Below, one piece after another: positions 9,331 to 20,239 of a stretch of DNA of 64,000 bases. Each line of letters begins with the position of its first letter. The first letter of the stretch is position 1. The stretch is from assembly GCF_043290135.1 (NCBI RefSeq), contig NW_027464588.1, positions 7,415,501 through 7,479,500 of the forward strand. Reading direction: 5' to 3'. The position numbers and the translations under genes are program-made. The stretch comes from Rhipicephalus microplus. Its lineage: Eukaryota; Arthropoda; Arachnida; Ixodida; Ixodidae. Under the pieces are notes generated by a model, which did no database searches, had not been told where the DNA came from, and worked only from the letters and a program-made list of their open reading frames with translations.

Positions 9331-9488
9331 TGTTATGGCGTTTATTAGCAGGCACACAGCGAGTATACACAATGGCGACAGTAACGGCCAAGCATGGACT
9401 CTCAGCGCGAGCGGCGTCCTTTTTTGGTAGACCCACTAGAGAACACTTGAGAGTTTGACCCACTTCAGTGTTCGGCGGCTTCTCTACA
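9331..9488 (-). repeat. LTR (5' LTR of the gag-only element)
   Basis: 158 bp; TG...CA ends on the minus strand, followed by (TA)n at 9489. Confidence 0.85.

Positions 9489-9558
<70 letters not shown>
9489..9558. repeat. (TA)n microsatellite between two LTR elements
   Basis: About 70 bases, nearly pure TA (one CA interruption). It is the right flank of the gag-only element and the left flank of the 5-kb Ty3 element. Confidence 0.95.
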
Positions 9559-9560
<2 letters not shown>

Positions 9561-9668
9561 CCACGCTGTGTTGGTAGCAGAAGACGAGAGCGAAGAAGCG
9601 AATGGCAGCTGTGGCGGAGTAAACAGACCTCGACTTCGAGTTCCTGCCCATCGTTTCCTCTCGCAACA
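9559..9668 (+). repeat. 5' LTR of the 5-kb Ty3 element
   Basis: 110 bp, TG...CA ends, near-identical to 14521-14630. Confidence 0.9.
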
Positions 9669-9806
9669 GACTGGTGGAGGTGCTGGGTACTGTACTGCAA
9701 CGTCTTATGCCTGCTGGTCCTGAACCAGAAGCAATCACCGCCAGTGCACCAAAGTCTGCTGATATCTATCGAAGCAGCCGCCGCCTTCAAGGACTACCAC
9801 CACAGT

Positions 9807-10948
9807 ATGGCCCCTTGGCAAAGGACAATGTTTGCCACATCCGCAACCCAAACCGAGCATGACCCACTCGCTAGCGTACCCTGTGTCATCAACACGCCTC
9901 GCGCACCCAACCCATTTCATGGTGATGCCGGTGAGGATGTCGAAGACTGGCTTGACCATTTCGACCGGGTCGCCGCCATCAACGACTGGGACAATCGCCG
10001 TAAGTTGAAGAACGTGTATATCTCCCTCAGAGACCCGGCAAGTGTGTGGTATAAGAACCACGAAACTTCATTCACAAGTTGGCATGAATTCCATCGGCAG
10101 CTTCGTGAGGCGTTCAGTAACCCCGAACGGAAAGAAATAGTGGAGCAGGCACTTTCTTCGCGGTTTCAAGTGCCGAACGAGAGCGTGGCCATGTTCGTCG
10201 AAGAAATGTCGCGATTGTTTCGACGGGCTGACCCCCACATGCCAGAAGACAAGAAACTACGCCTGCTAATGCGAGGCGTAAAGGAACAACTTTTGCGGGC
10301 CTTGTGCGCAACTCTCCTACGACAGTGTCCGAGTTCATACGTGAGGCCACAATTATGGAGCGCATGCTTCGGCAGCGGGTGTCGCAGTATGAGCGTCAGA
10401 TAGCCATGTCCGCTGCGTGCTTAATTGTACCAGGAGGTGATAACAGGGAGGTCCTCACAGAACTCATACGGCAAGTTGTACGCGAGGAACTTCCGAAATT
10501 TCATGCAGCGTCTCCTTCCAGTAGTGCTGCTCTTACGGACGTCGTTCGTAACAAAATCAGGCAGTTCGTTGACTCCTCACCACCATTGCAAGTCGAAGCT
10601 CCCACGCTTTCCTACGTGGATGCCCTATGCGTCTCTACGCCGTTGACGGCACATTTTGTTCATCCACCTGCTGGGACCCCCAGACACTTTCCAAGTCCAG
10701 CCCATCGCCTGCCTTCTCAGGCCGATTTTCATCCTGGCCCGCGCAAGTCCACCGTCTGGCTTGCACCCGACAATCGTCCTTTGTGCTACCATTGTGACGA
10801 AGTTGGACACATGTACCGCTACTGTTACTACCGACGAATAGGCCTACGCGGATTCCACCCAGATGCACGTTGTCCACGCTATGGTGAACGCCCAAAAGAA
10901 ATTGGAGATTACTTGGAAGGTAGTCATCATGCACCTGTCCCGCCGTGA
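9807..10948 (+). pseudogene. Ty3 Gag (capsid and nucleocapsid), frameshifted
   Basis: Forms the particle that packages element RNA. The first frame (from the ATG at 9807) has NPFHGDAGEDVEDWLDHFDR, SLRDPASVWYKNHE and FSNPERKEIVEQAL. It is open to 10403, but the homologous sequence shifts frame near 10300 and continues at 10304-10948. There it carries the CCHC knuckle CYHCDEVGHMYRYC (about 10783-10824), with textbook C-x2-C-x4-H-x4-C spacing. Confidence 0.88.
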
Positions 10949-12276
10949 CGACAGTCACGGTCACCATCACCCCGTCCGTCCACATGAACACACCGCGCCC
11001 GACCCGCCTTTGGGTCCCCTGGTGTCAGTGGCGCAAGCCCACATCGGGGAAACTGAAAACGGCGACCTCCGGAGGTGAGGTCGCTGTCACGCGCACCGAC
11101 AAATACCCTCCGCCACTGCCTTACGACGTGCCGTTAAAGCCTGTTTGTGAAACCGCCAACAGAACGTCCGCTGCCATTACCGTTTCCGTCGACTGTTATC
11201 CGGTGACTGCGCTTGTCGACACGGGAGCTGATTACTCGGTGATGAGTGCTTCATTGGCCACCCGTCTACACAAGGTGCTGACAACGTGGGACGGCCCTCA
11301 ACTAATCACCGCTGGAGGACACCTCGTATCCTTTATAGGAAGGTGCACCGCCAGGCTTGAGATTTGTGTGTCGGCTTTTGTAGCATCATTCCTTGTACTG
11401 CCCAATAGTTCTCGGCCGGTCATTTTGGGCATGGATTTTCTGCAAGAATATGGAGCGATATTTATTCTGCGTGATTTGTTCGTCAGTTTTGTTAACTGTG
11501 TTTCTCCAGATTCCGACATCGAGAACGAACATCGTGACATGATCTTACGCGTATTCGATGATTGCGTCACGTTGCCAGCTCGCAGTAGTATCTTCGTGCT
11601 TGTTGAGTGTCCCCGGGAGCAGTCGATTACGGGCATCGCCGAAAGTAACATGACGTTATTGCTTGATCGGGAAGTGGCCGTTGCTCGAAGTCTCGTTCAA
11701 CTGCGAAATGGCCAGACTACGGTTTTAGTTACGAAATTCGGTGGCGAACACAGGCGTTTTGCGAAACGTACAACCATAGCTTACTTGGAGGCATTGGATG
11801 ACTTGGACGCCTTACCTTTGATTACGACGACCTCGACGGAGAACAGCTGCGATAATGACGTGACTAGTCACCTCAACGTCAATCGCCAGTTAGAAGAACC
11901 TAAGAGGGCAAGGCTCCTCAGTCTCCTCTCATCCTTTAGTGACTGTTTTGCCACTACTTCAAAAGTCCGACAGACTCCTCTAATGAAGCACAGACTTATC
12001 ACTGAGACCAATGTGCAACCCGTGGGTCAACATGCTTACCGCGTGTCGCAGAAGGAGCTAGATGCTATCCGTCATCAAGTGAAACAAATGCTCGACGACG
12101 ACGTAATTCAATCATCGACTAGTCCTTCGGCGTCACCAGTTGTTATGGTTAAAAAGAAAGATGGTTCATTACAATTCTGCGTCGACTACCGCAAACTGAA
12201 CAAGATAACGAAAAAAAACGTATATCCTCTTCCTCGTATTGATGACTCCTTGGATCGCCTGCGACACGCCCGTTAA
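10945..12276 (+). pseudogene. Ty3 Pol, protease and start of reverse transcriptase
   Basis: The protease carries [18 protein letters not shown] and a downstream flap-like [14 protein letters not shown]. After a linker, the RT begins with [20 protein letters not shown] and [17 protein letters not shown] at 12274-12276 interrupts the polyprotein in the same frame that resumes at SSMDLRSV, consistent with a single base change. Confidence 0.88.
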
Positions 12277-12285
12277 TTCTCTTCC

Positions 12286-13107
12286 ATGGATCTCCGTAGC
12301 GTATGTTGTCAGATTGAAGTAGATGAACGGGACCGAGAAAAAACCGCGTTTATTACACCGGACGGTCTCTATGACTTTAAAGTTCTCCATTTTGGCCTGT
12401 GCTGCGCTCCTGCCACGTTCCAACGAAGGATGAACACAGTTTTATGTGGCTTGAAGTGGTACTCTTGTTTAGTGTATTTAGACGATGTAGTCGTTTTTTC
12501 TACGACTTTCGTACGGCACATTGAGCGGCTTGAGGCGGTTCTTCTGGCTATTCGCACTGCCGGCCTCTCTCTGAAACCGGAAAAGTGTCATTTTGGATAT
12601 GAGGAATTGAAATTCGTTGGCCACATTGTCAGCAGCAGTGGTGTTCGCCCGGATCCTCACAAGGCTATGGCAGTTGCTTTGTTCCTGATACCGAAAACAA
12701 AGCATGATGTACGCCGCTTTCTGGGACTTTGTGCTTATTACCGCCGCTTCGTGTCAAACTTTTCGAAAATTGCCGACCCTCTACAACAACTCGACAAGGA
12801 TGACGTCGCCTTCGTCTGGGGCCCCAAACAATCCGGCGCGTTTCGCGACCTTCAACAACGCCTACAAACGCCTCCGATCCCTGGTCACTTCGACACCGAA
12901 TCAGACACAGAAGTCCGCACTGACGCGAGCAACATTGGCCTCGCAGCTATTCTCGTGCAATATCAAGATGGCGTGGAACGCGACATCGCCTACGCTAGCC
13001 GCACATTGTCATTAGCGGAGAACTACGCGACGACTGAAAAAGAATGTCTGGCGGTTGTATGGGCCATAACGAAATTCAGGCCCTACTTGTACGGACATCC
13101 CTTCTGA
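12286..13107 (+). pseudogene. Ty3 Pol, reverse transcriptase core and RNase H
   Basis: RT core with FGLCCAPATFQRRMN and the catalytic CLVYLDDVVVF, then connection motifs KPEKCHFGYEELKFVGHIV and DVRRFLGLCAYYRRFV. RNase H follows with VRTDASNIGLAAIL and the helix glutamate in TTEKECLAVVWA. It ends at a stop after YLYGHPF. Downstream (13108-13370) the frame resumes with the usual [17 protein letters not shown] linker to integrase. Confidence 0.9.
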
Positions 13108-13377
13108 ATCGTAAGTGACCAACACTCTCTCTGCTGGCTAGTGAATCTGAAAGATCCTTCTGGCCGTCTCGCATGATGGAGCCTTCGGTTACAAGAATTT
13201 GATATAACGATGGTTTACAACTCTGGCCAGAAACACACCGACGCTGACTGTCTTCCCCGCGCACCCGTCGAGGTCGCTGAAGAAGACAGTGATGAAGACT
13301 TCAGCTGCCTTGCTAATCTCGCATCATTAAACGTGGCTGAGCAGCAACGGGAAGACTTAGAATTATAACCACTGATT

Positions 13378-14138
13378 GAATACCTTGAGGGACGTCGCCC
13401 ACAACCCCCACATCAGTTGGCGCGTGATTTGTCATCTTTCTGTCTACGCCAAGGCATCCTCTACAAGCGCAACTTTCATTCAACGAAAACTGTTTACCTC
13501 TTCGTCGTTCCTGCTGCTCTCCGTGATGATAATTTGCGTGCTAGTCACGACGAAACACCAGATACTGCGAAACACAAGCCACCCAGCGAGCAACTGCTTC
13601 CGAGGTGGCTGACTTTTTCATAAAGAACATCGTTCTCCGCCACGGTGCTCCAGCTGTCGTCATCACAGATCGTGGTACTGCTTTTACGGCACAGTTGCTC
13701 CGACAGATCCTGTTGCTGAGCGGCACGACGCACCGAACAGCAACTGCGTACCACCCGCAGACTAACGGGTTAACCGAACGTCTTAACAAAACGATTGCAG
13801 ATATGCTTTCGATGTATGTCGCCAAGGATCAGAAGAATTGGGATGAAATCCTTCCGTATATAACATTTGCCTACAATACGGCTTTGCAGGAAACCACCGG
13901 CTTTGCTCCTTTTCGTCTGGTTTACGGCCGCGACGTCACCACAATGCTTGACACCATGCTGCAACCAACTCTGCCGGACACGATTACCCCGGACGCAGAT
14001 GTATTCGTTCAGCGTGCCGAAGACGCCCAACAGCTGGCGCGCTTTCGCATTTTATCGCGGCAAAATCAAGATGCTCGCTGGTACAACACCCACCACAGAG
14101 CAGTAATATACAAACCCGGTGACCTAGTTTGGGTTTAG
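13378..14138 (+). pseudogene. Ty3 integrase with internal deletion
   Basis: The zinc-binding head is partly present (RDLSSFCLRQGILYKRNFH, about 13420-13480), then the frame collapses near 13550-13610. The next recognisable segment is ADFFIKNIVLRHGAPAVVIT at 13605, so the region with the first catalytic Asp is missing. The rest has ITDRGTAF (second Asp), TAYHPQTNGLTERLN (Glu) and a stop at 14138 inside YKPGDLVWV. Relics of the C-terminal barrel continue to about 14310 (SSDVVHVSRMKPY in another frame). Confidence 0.85.
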
Positions 14139-14520
14139 ACTCCTATACGTCAATGTGAACGCTCAGAAAAATTGTTATGTCGGTACTTCAGGCCCCACCG
14201 AGTTCTTCATCACCTCGACGAAGTGAACCACGAAGTTGTCCCAGCAGACACGTCCCATCGTTCTCGCAGACCCCACTCCTCGGATGTGGTTCACGTCTCC
14301 AGGATGAAGCCGTACTGTTCTCGTTGACTGCAAGACAAGAACTTTGTGATGTGGCAATATCCTTCAAGACAATTGCACATTACTTTCTTTCCTCTTTATT
14401 TCTAATCTCGTCCTTTTTCTTTTCAAAGGACACAGACATTTCTTACTACCTTTCGTTGTTTTTCGGAGCCGTGGCATTCATTCGATGCTTCTTCTTTATT
14501 TTTCTTTGGGGAGAGGGTAA

Positions 14521-14630
14521 TGCCACGCTGTGTAGGTAGCAGAAGACGAGAGCGAAGAAGTGAATGGCAGCTGTGGCTGAGTAAACAGTCCTTGACTTCG
14601 AGTTCCTGCCTATCGTTTCCTCTCGCGACA
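14521..14630 (+). repeat. 3' LTR of the 5-kb Ty3 element
   Basis: 110 bp, preceded by GGGGAGAGGG, followed by seven bases of TA before the next LTR element begins. Confidence 0.9.
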
Positions 14631-14637
14631 ATATATA

Positions 14638-14775
14638 TGTAGCGCCTCAATGCGCTGCTCGTCGAAGAAGAAGAAGTTGGCATTTTGGGCCGCGCGGCGG
14701 GTGCAGGCGATAATAAAAATTGAGTTCGAAGACTGAACGCTGTCAGGGCTGGATATTTCCGTGTTAGCTCCGACA
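14638..14775 (+). repeat. 5' LTR of the 2.4-kb element
   Basis: 138 bp with TG...CA ends; includes a GAAGAAGAAGAAG run and AATAAAA. Confidence 0.9.
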
Positions 14776-14859
14776 GTTAATGGTGACCCGGTAAAGAACA
14801 CACAGCCCCGATCATCCCGCCGGATCTACCACCAAACCCACCGGTCCTGACGCCGAAGA

Positions 14860-16235
14860 AGACGCCAGACCTAGCGGTGCTGCAGTCGCTGCGATTCAGC
14901 ATGTCAACCTGCCACCATTTTGGCCCAACAGCCCCAGCACATGGTCTCTGCAGGTAGAGGCGCACTTCCGTCTACGGCAAATCACCAGATAACAGACCAG
15001 GTACTGGAATCTGTTGTCCTGGTTACCTCCGGACGTAGCCGACGACTTAGCTGATATTTTAGCGTCGCCGCACCCGAACCATCTCTACTACATGTTGAAG
15101 GCAGCTATGATTTCCCGCAAGTCTGAGTCCGAACACAGCAGACTCCAACAGCTCATCACGGCTACAGAGCTCGGTGACCGTCGCCCACCACAGCTCCTGC
15201 GACGCATGCGCCAGCTCTTTGGCGGCCCCTTCGCCCCTCAAGAGGAGAAACTGTTACATGAGTTGTTCCTCCAGCGCTTACCACAGAGCATGGTCCCGGT
15301 CCTCGTAGCTGCAGGAGATGTCCCACTAGACACACTCACTGAAATGGCTGACCAAGTGGCGGACTACTCGCGGGCACATAGCCTCAACGCCGTTACCACA
15401 CCGCTACCGGTCACCGCTGCAGACCCGGTGCTCGGGAGCATCGAGAACCGTTTGGACGCCCTTGTCAGGCGCCTCGATGACTTTGTACCTGCGCATCGTC
15501 GACCGTCATCCAGGTTCCATATACACAGTCGCTCCTCGACGCCCCCACGTTCTCCGGAACTTCGGCCACCCGACGCGCCGCGACACATTTCATCCTCAAC
15601 CGTGTGCTGGTACCACCGCCGATTCGGTGCCTCTGCTCGCAAGTGCACTCGCCCGTGCTCCTGGTCGGGAAATTGCGACGACCGGCCACTGACGGCGGCC
15701 AGTAGTACTGGTCGAAAGTCATGCCGCCTTTTCTATGTTTCTGATAAGATCACTGGCGCTTGCTTCCTAGTCGACACAGGAGCCCAGGTTAGCGTCATTC
15801 CGGCCTCGTGTGCCGATCGCCGGCACAACGAACAGACCTGCCCACTCCAAGCGATCAACAATTCCGCCATTCGCACATACGGCACGTGCTCTCTTTCACT
15901 TGATCTTGGACTACGCCGTACGTTCCGCTGGATTTTCATCCTTGCTGACGTCTCGCAAGCTGTCCTTGGAGCTGACTTCCTCAGTTTTTTCAACCTTGCT
16001 GTGGACATGCATGCTCATCGCCTCATTGATCTCAACACCCGCCTCTCCATCAACGGTGTACTCTGTACTTCCTCGCCAACGGGACTGCGAGCTCTCACAC
16101 CTGCTTCACCGTATGCAAAAATACTCGACGACTTTCCCAGCATCACGAAGCCGCACACCAGAGAGTCCCCGGTGAATCATTTCATCACTCACCACATTGT
16201 GACCACTGGACCTCCTGTTTTTACACGACCCCGTG
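14860..16235 (+). pseudogene. LTR-element Gag-protease
   Basis: Open from 15014 to 16303, with an upstream part in another frame (FWPNSPSTWSLQVEAHFRLR, about 14918-14977). Gag carries FGGPFAPQEEKLLHELFLQR and QSMVPVLVAAGDVPLD. A knuckle-like CWYHRRFGASARKCTRPC replaces a standard CCHC box. The protease has FLVDTGAQVSVIPAS and the later AVLGADFLSFFNLAVD. The frame ends by running across the deletion junction near 16235. Confidence 0.85.
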
Positions 16236-16785
16236 GACCATCCACACGACTGCCTACCATCCTTCCGCCAATGGCATGGTCGAACGGCTTCATCGACAAA
16301 TGAAAGCTGCCCTCACTGCTCACCAGCCAAGGTAACGTTGGCTCGACCACCTCCCCTTCGTACTTCTGGGCATCCGATCAGCATTGAAAGTAGATCTCGG
16401 CTGCTCATCAGCCGAACTAGTCTATGGCGTTTCCCCGCGTCTTCCAGGAGAATTCTTCTAGCCATCATCGCTACCTTCCACTCACGATGCCTCCACGTAC
16501 ATTCGAGAGCTGCGCACCACGTTTCGGGACCTTGCTCCTGTGATTCCTGCCGACCGACACCCCCAGTCTGTCTTCGTCAGTCAGGATCTGCATGGCTGCA
16601 GTCACGTCTTCGTTCGGCGTGACCAAGTACGGCCACCACTAACACCAGCCTATGATGGCCCATTCCGCGTACTCCATCGTACACCTAAGACGTTCACGCT
16701 GGACATCAATGGCCGTGAAGACGTCGTGGCTGCTGATCGACTAAAACCTGCGTATATCGCCGCGGTCGCGGCCGCGGGGTTTCAA
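16236..16785 (+). pseudogene. LTR-element integrase tail after a deletion junction
   Basis: Just after PPVFTRPRG, a segment that normally opens the RT, the sequence jumps to an integrase stretch. It reads TTAYHPSANGMVERLHRQ across shifted frames (about 16243-16300). It continues with a C-terminal domain (16540-16785) holding HVFVRRDQVRPPLTPAYDG and a final VAADRLKPAYIA. The missing middle corresponds to most of RT, RNase H and the integrase core. Confidence 0.78.
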
Positions 16786-16873
16786 CCTAAAGCCTGGATA
16801 CCAACAACCAAGCATGTCCACTGGGCGAATTCTCTGGTGATTCCTACGGCTCCCGCTCTACGGCGGGGAGCCT

Positions 16874-17012
16874 TGTAGCGCCTCAATGAGCTGCTCGTCG
16901 AAGAAGAAGAAGTTGGCATTTTCGGCCACGTGGCGGGTGCAGGCGATAATAAAAAAATGAGTTCGAAGACTGAACGCTGTCAGGGCTGGATCTTTCCGTG
17001 TTAGCTCCAACA
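16874..17012 (+). repeat. 3' LTR of the 2.4-kb element
   Basis: 139 bp; near-identical to 14638-14775. Confidence 0.9.
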
Positions 17013-17024
17013 TATATATATATA

Positions 17025-17111
<87 letters not shown>
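17013..17111. repeat. (TA)n microsatellite
   Basis: About 100 bases of TA with two TTTA/AAATA interruptions, between the 2.4-kb element and a reverse-strand Ty3 fragment. Confidence 0.95.
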
Positions 17112-17850
17112 TACTTCGAACGAAATAACAGATCACGACGAATCAACGTCTAGCTCACCCCCAGGCCAGAAAACAAAAGTCCTCTTCTTTCTCTACTTCC
17201 AAGCGATTTCACGTTACAGTTATGACTCATACCCATTATATTACCTGTGAGATTACTCCCTCTCCTCGGAAAGCATCGTCTCGATGCTGGTTATGAGCGC
17301 TGAAAAAAATGAGAAAAAAAGGAGCTACTATAGAATCTAACAACTGCGCCGAAGGGCAAAAAAATGGTATGGTGTCGTAGAAGTACTCAATAAGGAAAGG
17401 AATAAGGACAAAAGACAATAAAAAAGAAACGAAAGTGACAAAAAAGTCAATGCATGGTAAGTCAGTCCACGTTCGATTGCTGAGGCGAGAAATATGGCTT
17501 GAGCCTTGACACATGCACCACATCAATTTGTGGAAACCGACGGGAACGTCTTGAGGTGCCCTCAGAGAGAACTTCGTAAGTAACGTCACTGAGTCGGCGT
17601 AGAACTTTGTACGGGCCGAAGTAGCGCTGCAGCAACTTTTAAGAGTGACAACGCTGTCGAATGAGGGTCCACACCCAAACTTCATCACCTGGTTGGAAGG
17701 TAACCTCTCGTTGTGTAAGGTTGTAGGGGCGTTTGTCGGCAGTTTTGTGAGCCTGAATACGGCGTAGGGCCAGTTGACGAGCCTCCTCGGCGCGTTGAAC
17801 GAAGAAGGCAGTGTCCGCGTTGAGCATGCCCAGGTTGTTGTTTTTCATGA
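17112..17850 (-). mobile_element. Reverse-strand Ty3 fragment (integrase C-terminus plus 3' region)
   Basis: Minus-strand coding from about 17850 to 17450 gives DTAFFVQRAEEARQLALRRI, YNLTQREVTFQPGDEVWVW and, after a stop, LLQRYFGPYKVLRRLSDV and DVVHVSRLKPYF. This is the same integrase tail as in the 5-kb element (VQRAEDAQQLARFRI). A GAGGAGAGGGAGTAA purine tract lies near 17270, so the rest toward 17112 may be LTR. The fragment ends at (TA)n on one side and at anonymous sequence on the other. Confidence 0.78.
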
Positions 17851-18773
17851 AAAACGATTTTTCATAATAATTTTTAAAAAAAACTTAGGGCGTCTGTCGT
17901 AAAGATCTTAAAATTCATATTACTATTGAAATATTTAGTTTTACGTGTGAAAGGCACGCTATAATGCACGTCGTATGGCGCACTTCAAAATGATTACAGC
18001 CGCTGTAAGTTTTTGTCTTCCTGAATTATTAAGCTAAATTACCAGCGCAGGCTTCTCTCTGCGTCATATTCCCATCCATGTGCTCATACCCCCGCTGGTC
18101 AAGAAACCCATGCTCCCAGGCTTACAAAAACTATACCATTTCTGCTTATTCATCATTCTCGTACTCACTTACGACTCATTCCGAATTGGAGGGTGGGAAA
18201 ACACGGACACCAGCAATATATCATGAAACCTACAAACTCTGGCTGTTCAGTGCCTTATATTCTTCGTAATTCTCAAAAGATATATTTCACGGGCGTCATT
18301 GTAGAAGGTACTCAATATCAATGCAGAATATGTGTGAAAATATTTGTAAGGAATTCTCTGAATTTCTGTGCTATTGATTCCGTCTCTGCCAATAAAGCAG
18401 ACGTTGTGTTGCTTCCCAATACGCACACACTGCTATGCAAAAAAGGTGTGCTGCTGAATAAGCAGCATGATGGGTCGCTCATTAACCAATGTTAATATTT
18501 CAACGTCTGCAACTCCTTGCACGTAAGCTTGCAATATGAGCAGGTTGTGTACATCACATTAACTCACCGCTGGATTAACGTCAAGAAGGACCGTCTCCTC
18601 CTTCTCTAGGCTGCACACCGACACGGGCGGTCTCAGCGGGCTGGTGCATTCACTTAATCGACCTGTGAATTGTTCAGACATGAGGCTGAGAACGTCAGTG
18701 AATGTCCGCTTTGCAGCTCAAAAAGCGCTTGCACGTAACAAGAGCTTTTGTTTACACCAACCAATGATCGCCT
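17851..18773. other. Anonymous AT-rich sequence; no gene seen
   Basis: A short open frame at 18193-18495 has no recognisable motif and is not called. No repeat boundary was identified. Confidence 0.5.
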
Positions 18774-19090
18774 TCTTCTGCATGTTCACGTTCTTTTGTG
18801 GCTAATACCCTCTGTGAGAGATGGGCAAAGAACTGGGGGGTCTTAATAAATCTTATAGAGTTGTTGTTATTCTTGTACCAATTATCGTCTTCTTGTGCAA
18901 ATTCACGTTCTTTTGTGGCTAATACCCACTGTGGGAGATGGGCGAAGAAATGGGCGGGTTCAAATAAATCTTATGGAGTTCTTGTTATTCTTGTTGTTGT
19001 TGTTTTTGTCCGAACCCATGGTTTGTAACCAATAGAGGGGATTGGCCAATTATAAGGGGAATTCTCCAAATATTCCCTGGATTGTTTAAT
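18774..19090 (+). repeat. Dispersed repeat with a 117-bp tandem duplication
   Basis: TTCACGTTCTTTTGTGGCTA occurs at 18785 and again at 18902, and the similarity continues through GAGATGGGC and AATAAATCTTAT. The right end (CCAATTATAAGG, then GAATTC) is also seen at 29164-29190 after a (TTG)n run, so the family is dispersed. Confidence 0.7.
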
Positions 19091-20224
19091 TTCAAGGAAC
19101 GATTGTGTAAAGGCCTTCCCAGAATAAAGACCTTGTCTTTTTCTATAATGCGTGACTTGATGGAGATAAGGGCCCATTACCAATACTTGTTCCTTTCCAC
19201 TATTCACTTTACGGATGTTTTAGTTTCTCAAGAAGAACACCGAACAATGCACTATATTTTAATCAAATCTTTCCTTCATTCGTAATGAGTTAGAAAATAA
19301 TCTTTTTATGTGGTTATTCGTGCTATTACTTTAGTTTGATTTTTTTAGGAATACTCACAATCTCATCAGTGATGCTTACAGCAGTTGGTCCAAATGACGT
19401 GAAAATATTAGAGCACTCAGTCACACTATTTATTTTCTGGCTAAATGTTCTTGAAAAAAGGAAGAAACTTAACGACAAATCACTTTTGTAAATCTAAAAT
19501 TTTGAAAGTAAAAAGAGGATGATAAACTCAAGAAATCGAAAATTGACGACAAGTTTACACCAGCCTCCCCCAAAATTTTGAATTACAGGTGAGAAAGAAA
19601 GAGTTAAGCACAAATACGTGACTAAGATTCCTCATACGTCTACTGCCAAAATGATTCGTAATGCAATGCAATTATGAGTGCTTCGATTGTAAGCGAAACC
19701 CAGATTTCCTAATTATTTCCATTAGAGTGAACTCTGTGGCAGTCGTTGCTGAGCCATATTGAGAATAATTACTTTCTGAATAAAGAATAATGGACAGCGC
19801 GTGGGTTTCCGTGGGATTCATACTTGAATATTAGAACATTGGGTACTTTTCAATACTTGCCATAGATGGTTAAATAGACAGCTGAATGGACGGCAGTCAT
19901 CTTAAGTCCCATTCCAATTTTCTCGTAGAAGGCAAATAGACAGCTCCGAAAAGACCGAATCGTAGACAAATACGATGCAGGCTACTTTGCTGTCTAAACA
20001 AAATGGCGACTCAACAATTCGCTCAGATATGTCGGATCTCGCCGGAATGGTCATCTGCACACAAGTAGACACTTCGCCAAATACTCAATGTGAGTAACGT
20101 TTATTTTTTCTAAACTTTGAACACGAAATAGGCCACAAAATACAATCTTTACATTTGCTTATTTTAGCCTTCTTTTCACGACGCGAGGTGGCGCCTCGTA
20201 GCGTAGAAGCCGGCTTTCCTCAGA
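19091..20224. other. No gene seen
   Basis: AT-rich, with frequent stops in all frames and no recognisable repeat boundary. Confidence 0.5.
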
Positions 20225-20239
20225 AAGGAAAACCAGGCA

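Larger units (their letters stand above)
8555..9488 (-). mobile_element. Small gag-only LTR retroelement (TRIM-like) in (TA)n
   Basis: Two direct repeats of about 160 bp (8555-8717 and 9331-9488) bracket a 613-bp interior. On the minus strand each repeat begins TGTAGAGAAGCC and ends CGCCATAACA, the TG...CA form of LTRs. The interior encodes part of a Ty3 gag on the minus strand. A purine/C-rich stretch abuts the downstream LTR, and AATTGGTGGAGAG follows the upstream LTR as a possible primer site. Both outer ends meet (TA)n, giving ATAT on each side. There is no pol, so it needs enzymes supplied in trans or is an internal deletion of a full element. Confidence 0.82.
9559..14630 (+). mobile_element. 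Ty3-type LTR retrotransposon, 5.07 kb, with matching 110-bp LTRs
   Basis: Starts TGCCACGCTGTG and ends TCTCGCGACA. The two LTRs (9559-9668, 14521-14630) are the same length and differ at only a few bases. A tRNA-primer-like TGGTGGAGGTGCTGGG follows the first LTR, and a GGGGAGAGGG purine tract precedes the second. The interior encodes Gag with a zinc knuckle, protease, RT (YLDD), RNase H and part of integrase. Both outer edges are (TA)n, consistent with a 4-bp ATAT target duplication. Stops, a Gag frameshift and an integrase deletion make it inactive. Confidence 0.92.
14638..17012 (+). mobile_element. Internally deleted LTR retrotransposon, 2.4 kb, in (TA)n
   Basis: LTRs at 14638-14775 (138 bp) and 16874-17012 (139 bp) both start TGTAGCGCCTCAATG and end in AGCTCC, then (G/A)ACA. 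TGGTGACCCGG lies a few bases after the first LTR as a likely primer site. GGCGGGGAGCC precedes the second as the purine tract. The interior retains Gag, protease and the integrase tail but lacks RT, RNase H and the integrase core. The flanks are TA on both sides, compatible with a TATA duplication. Only 7 bases separate it from the previous element. Confidence 0.9.

Noticed and set aside
8296..9790. Frames beginning or ending in long Ile-Tyr runs
   Set aside because: These are (TA)n tracts read through; only the Gag-like segment on the minus strand (8792-9330) is supported by motifs.
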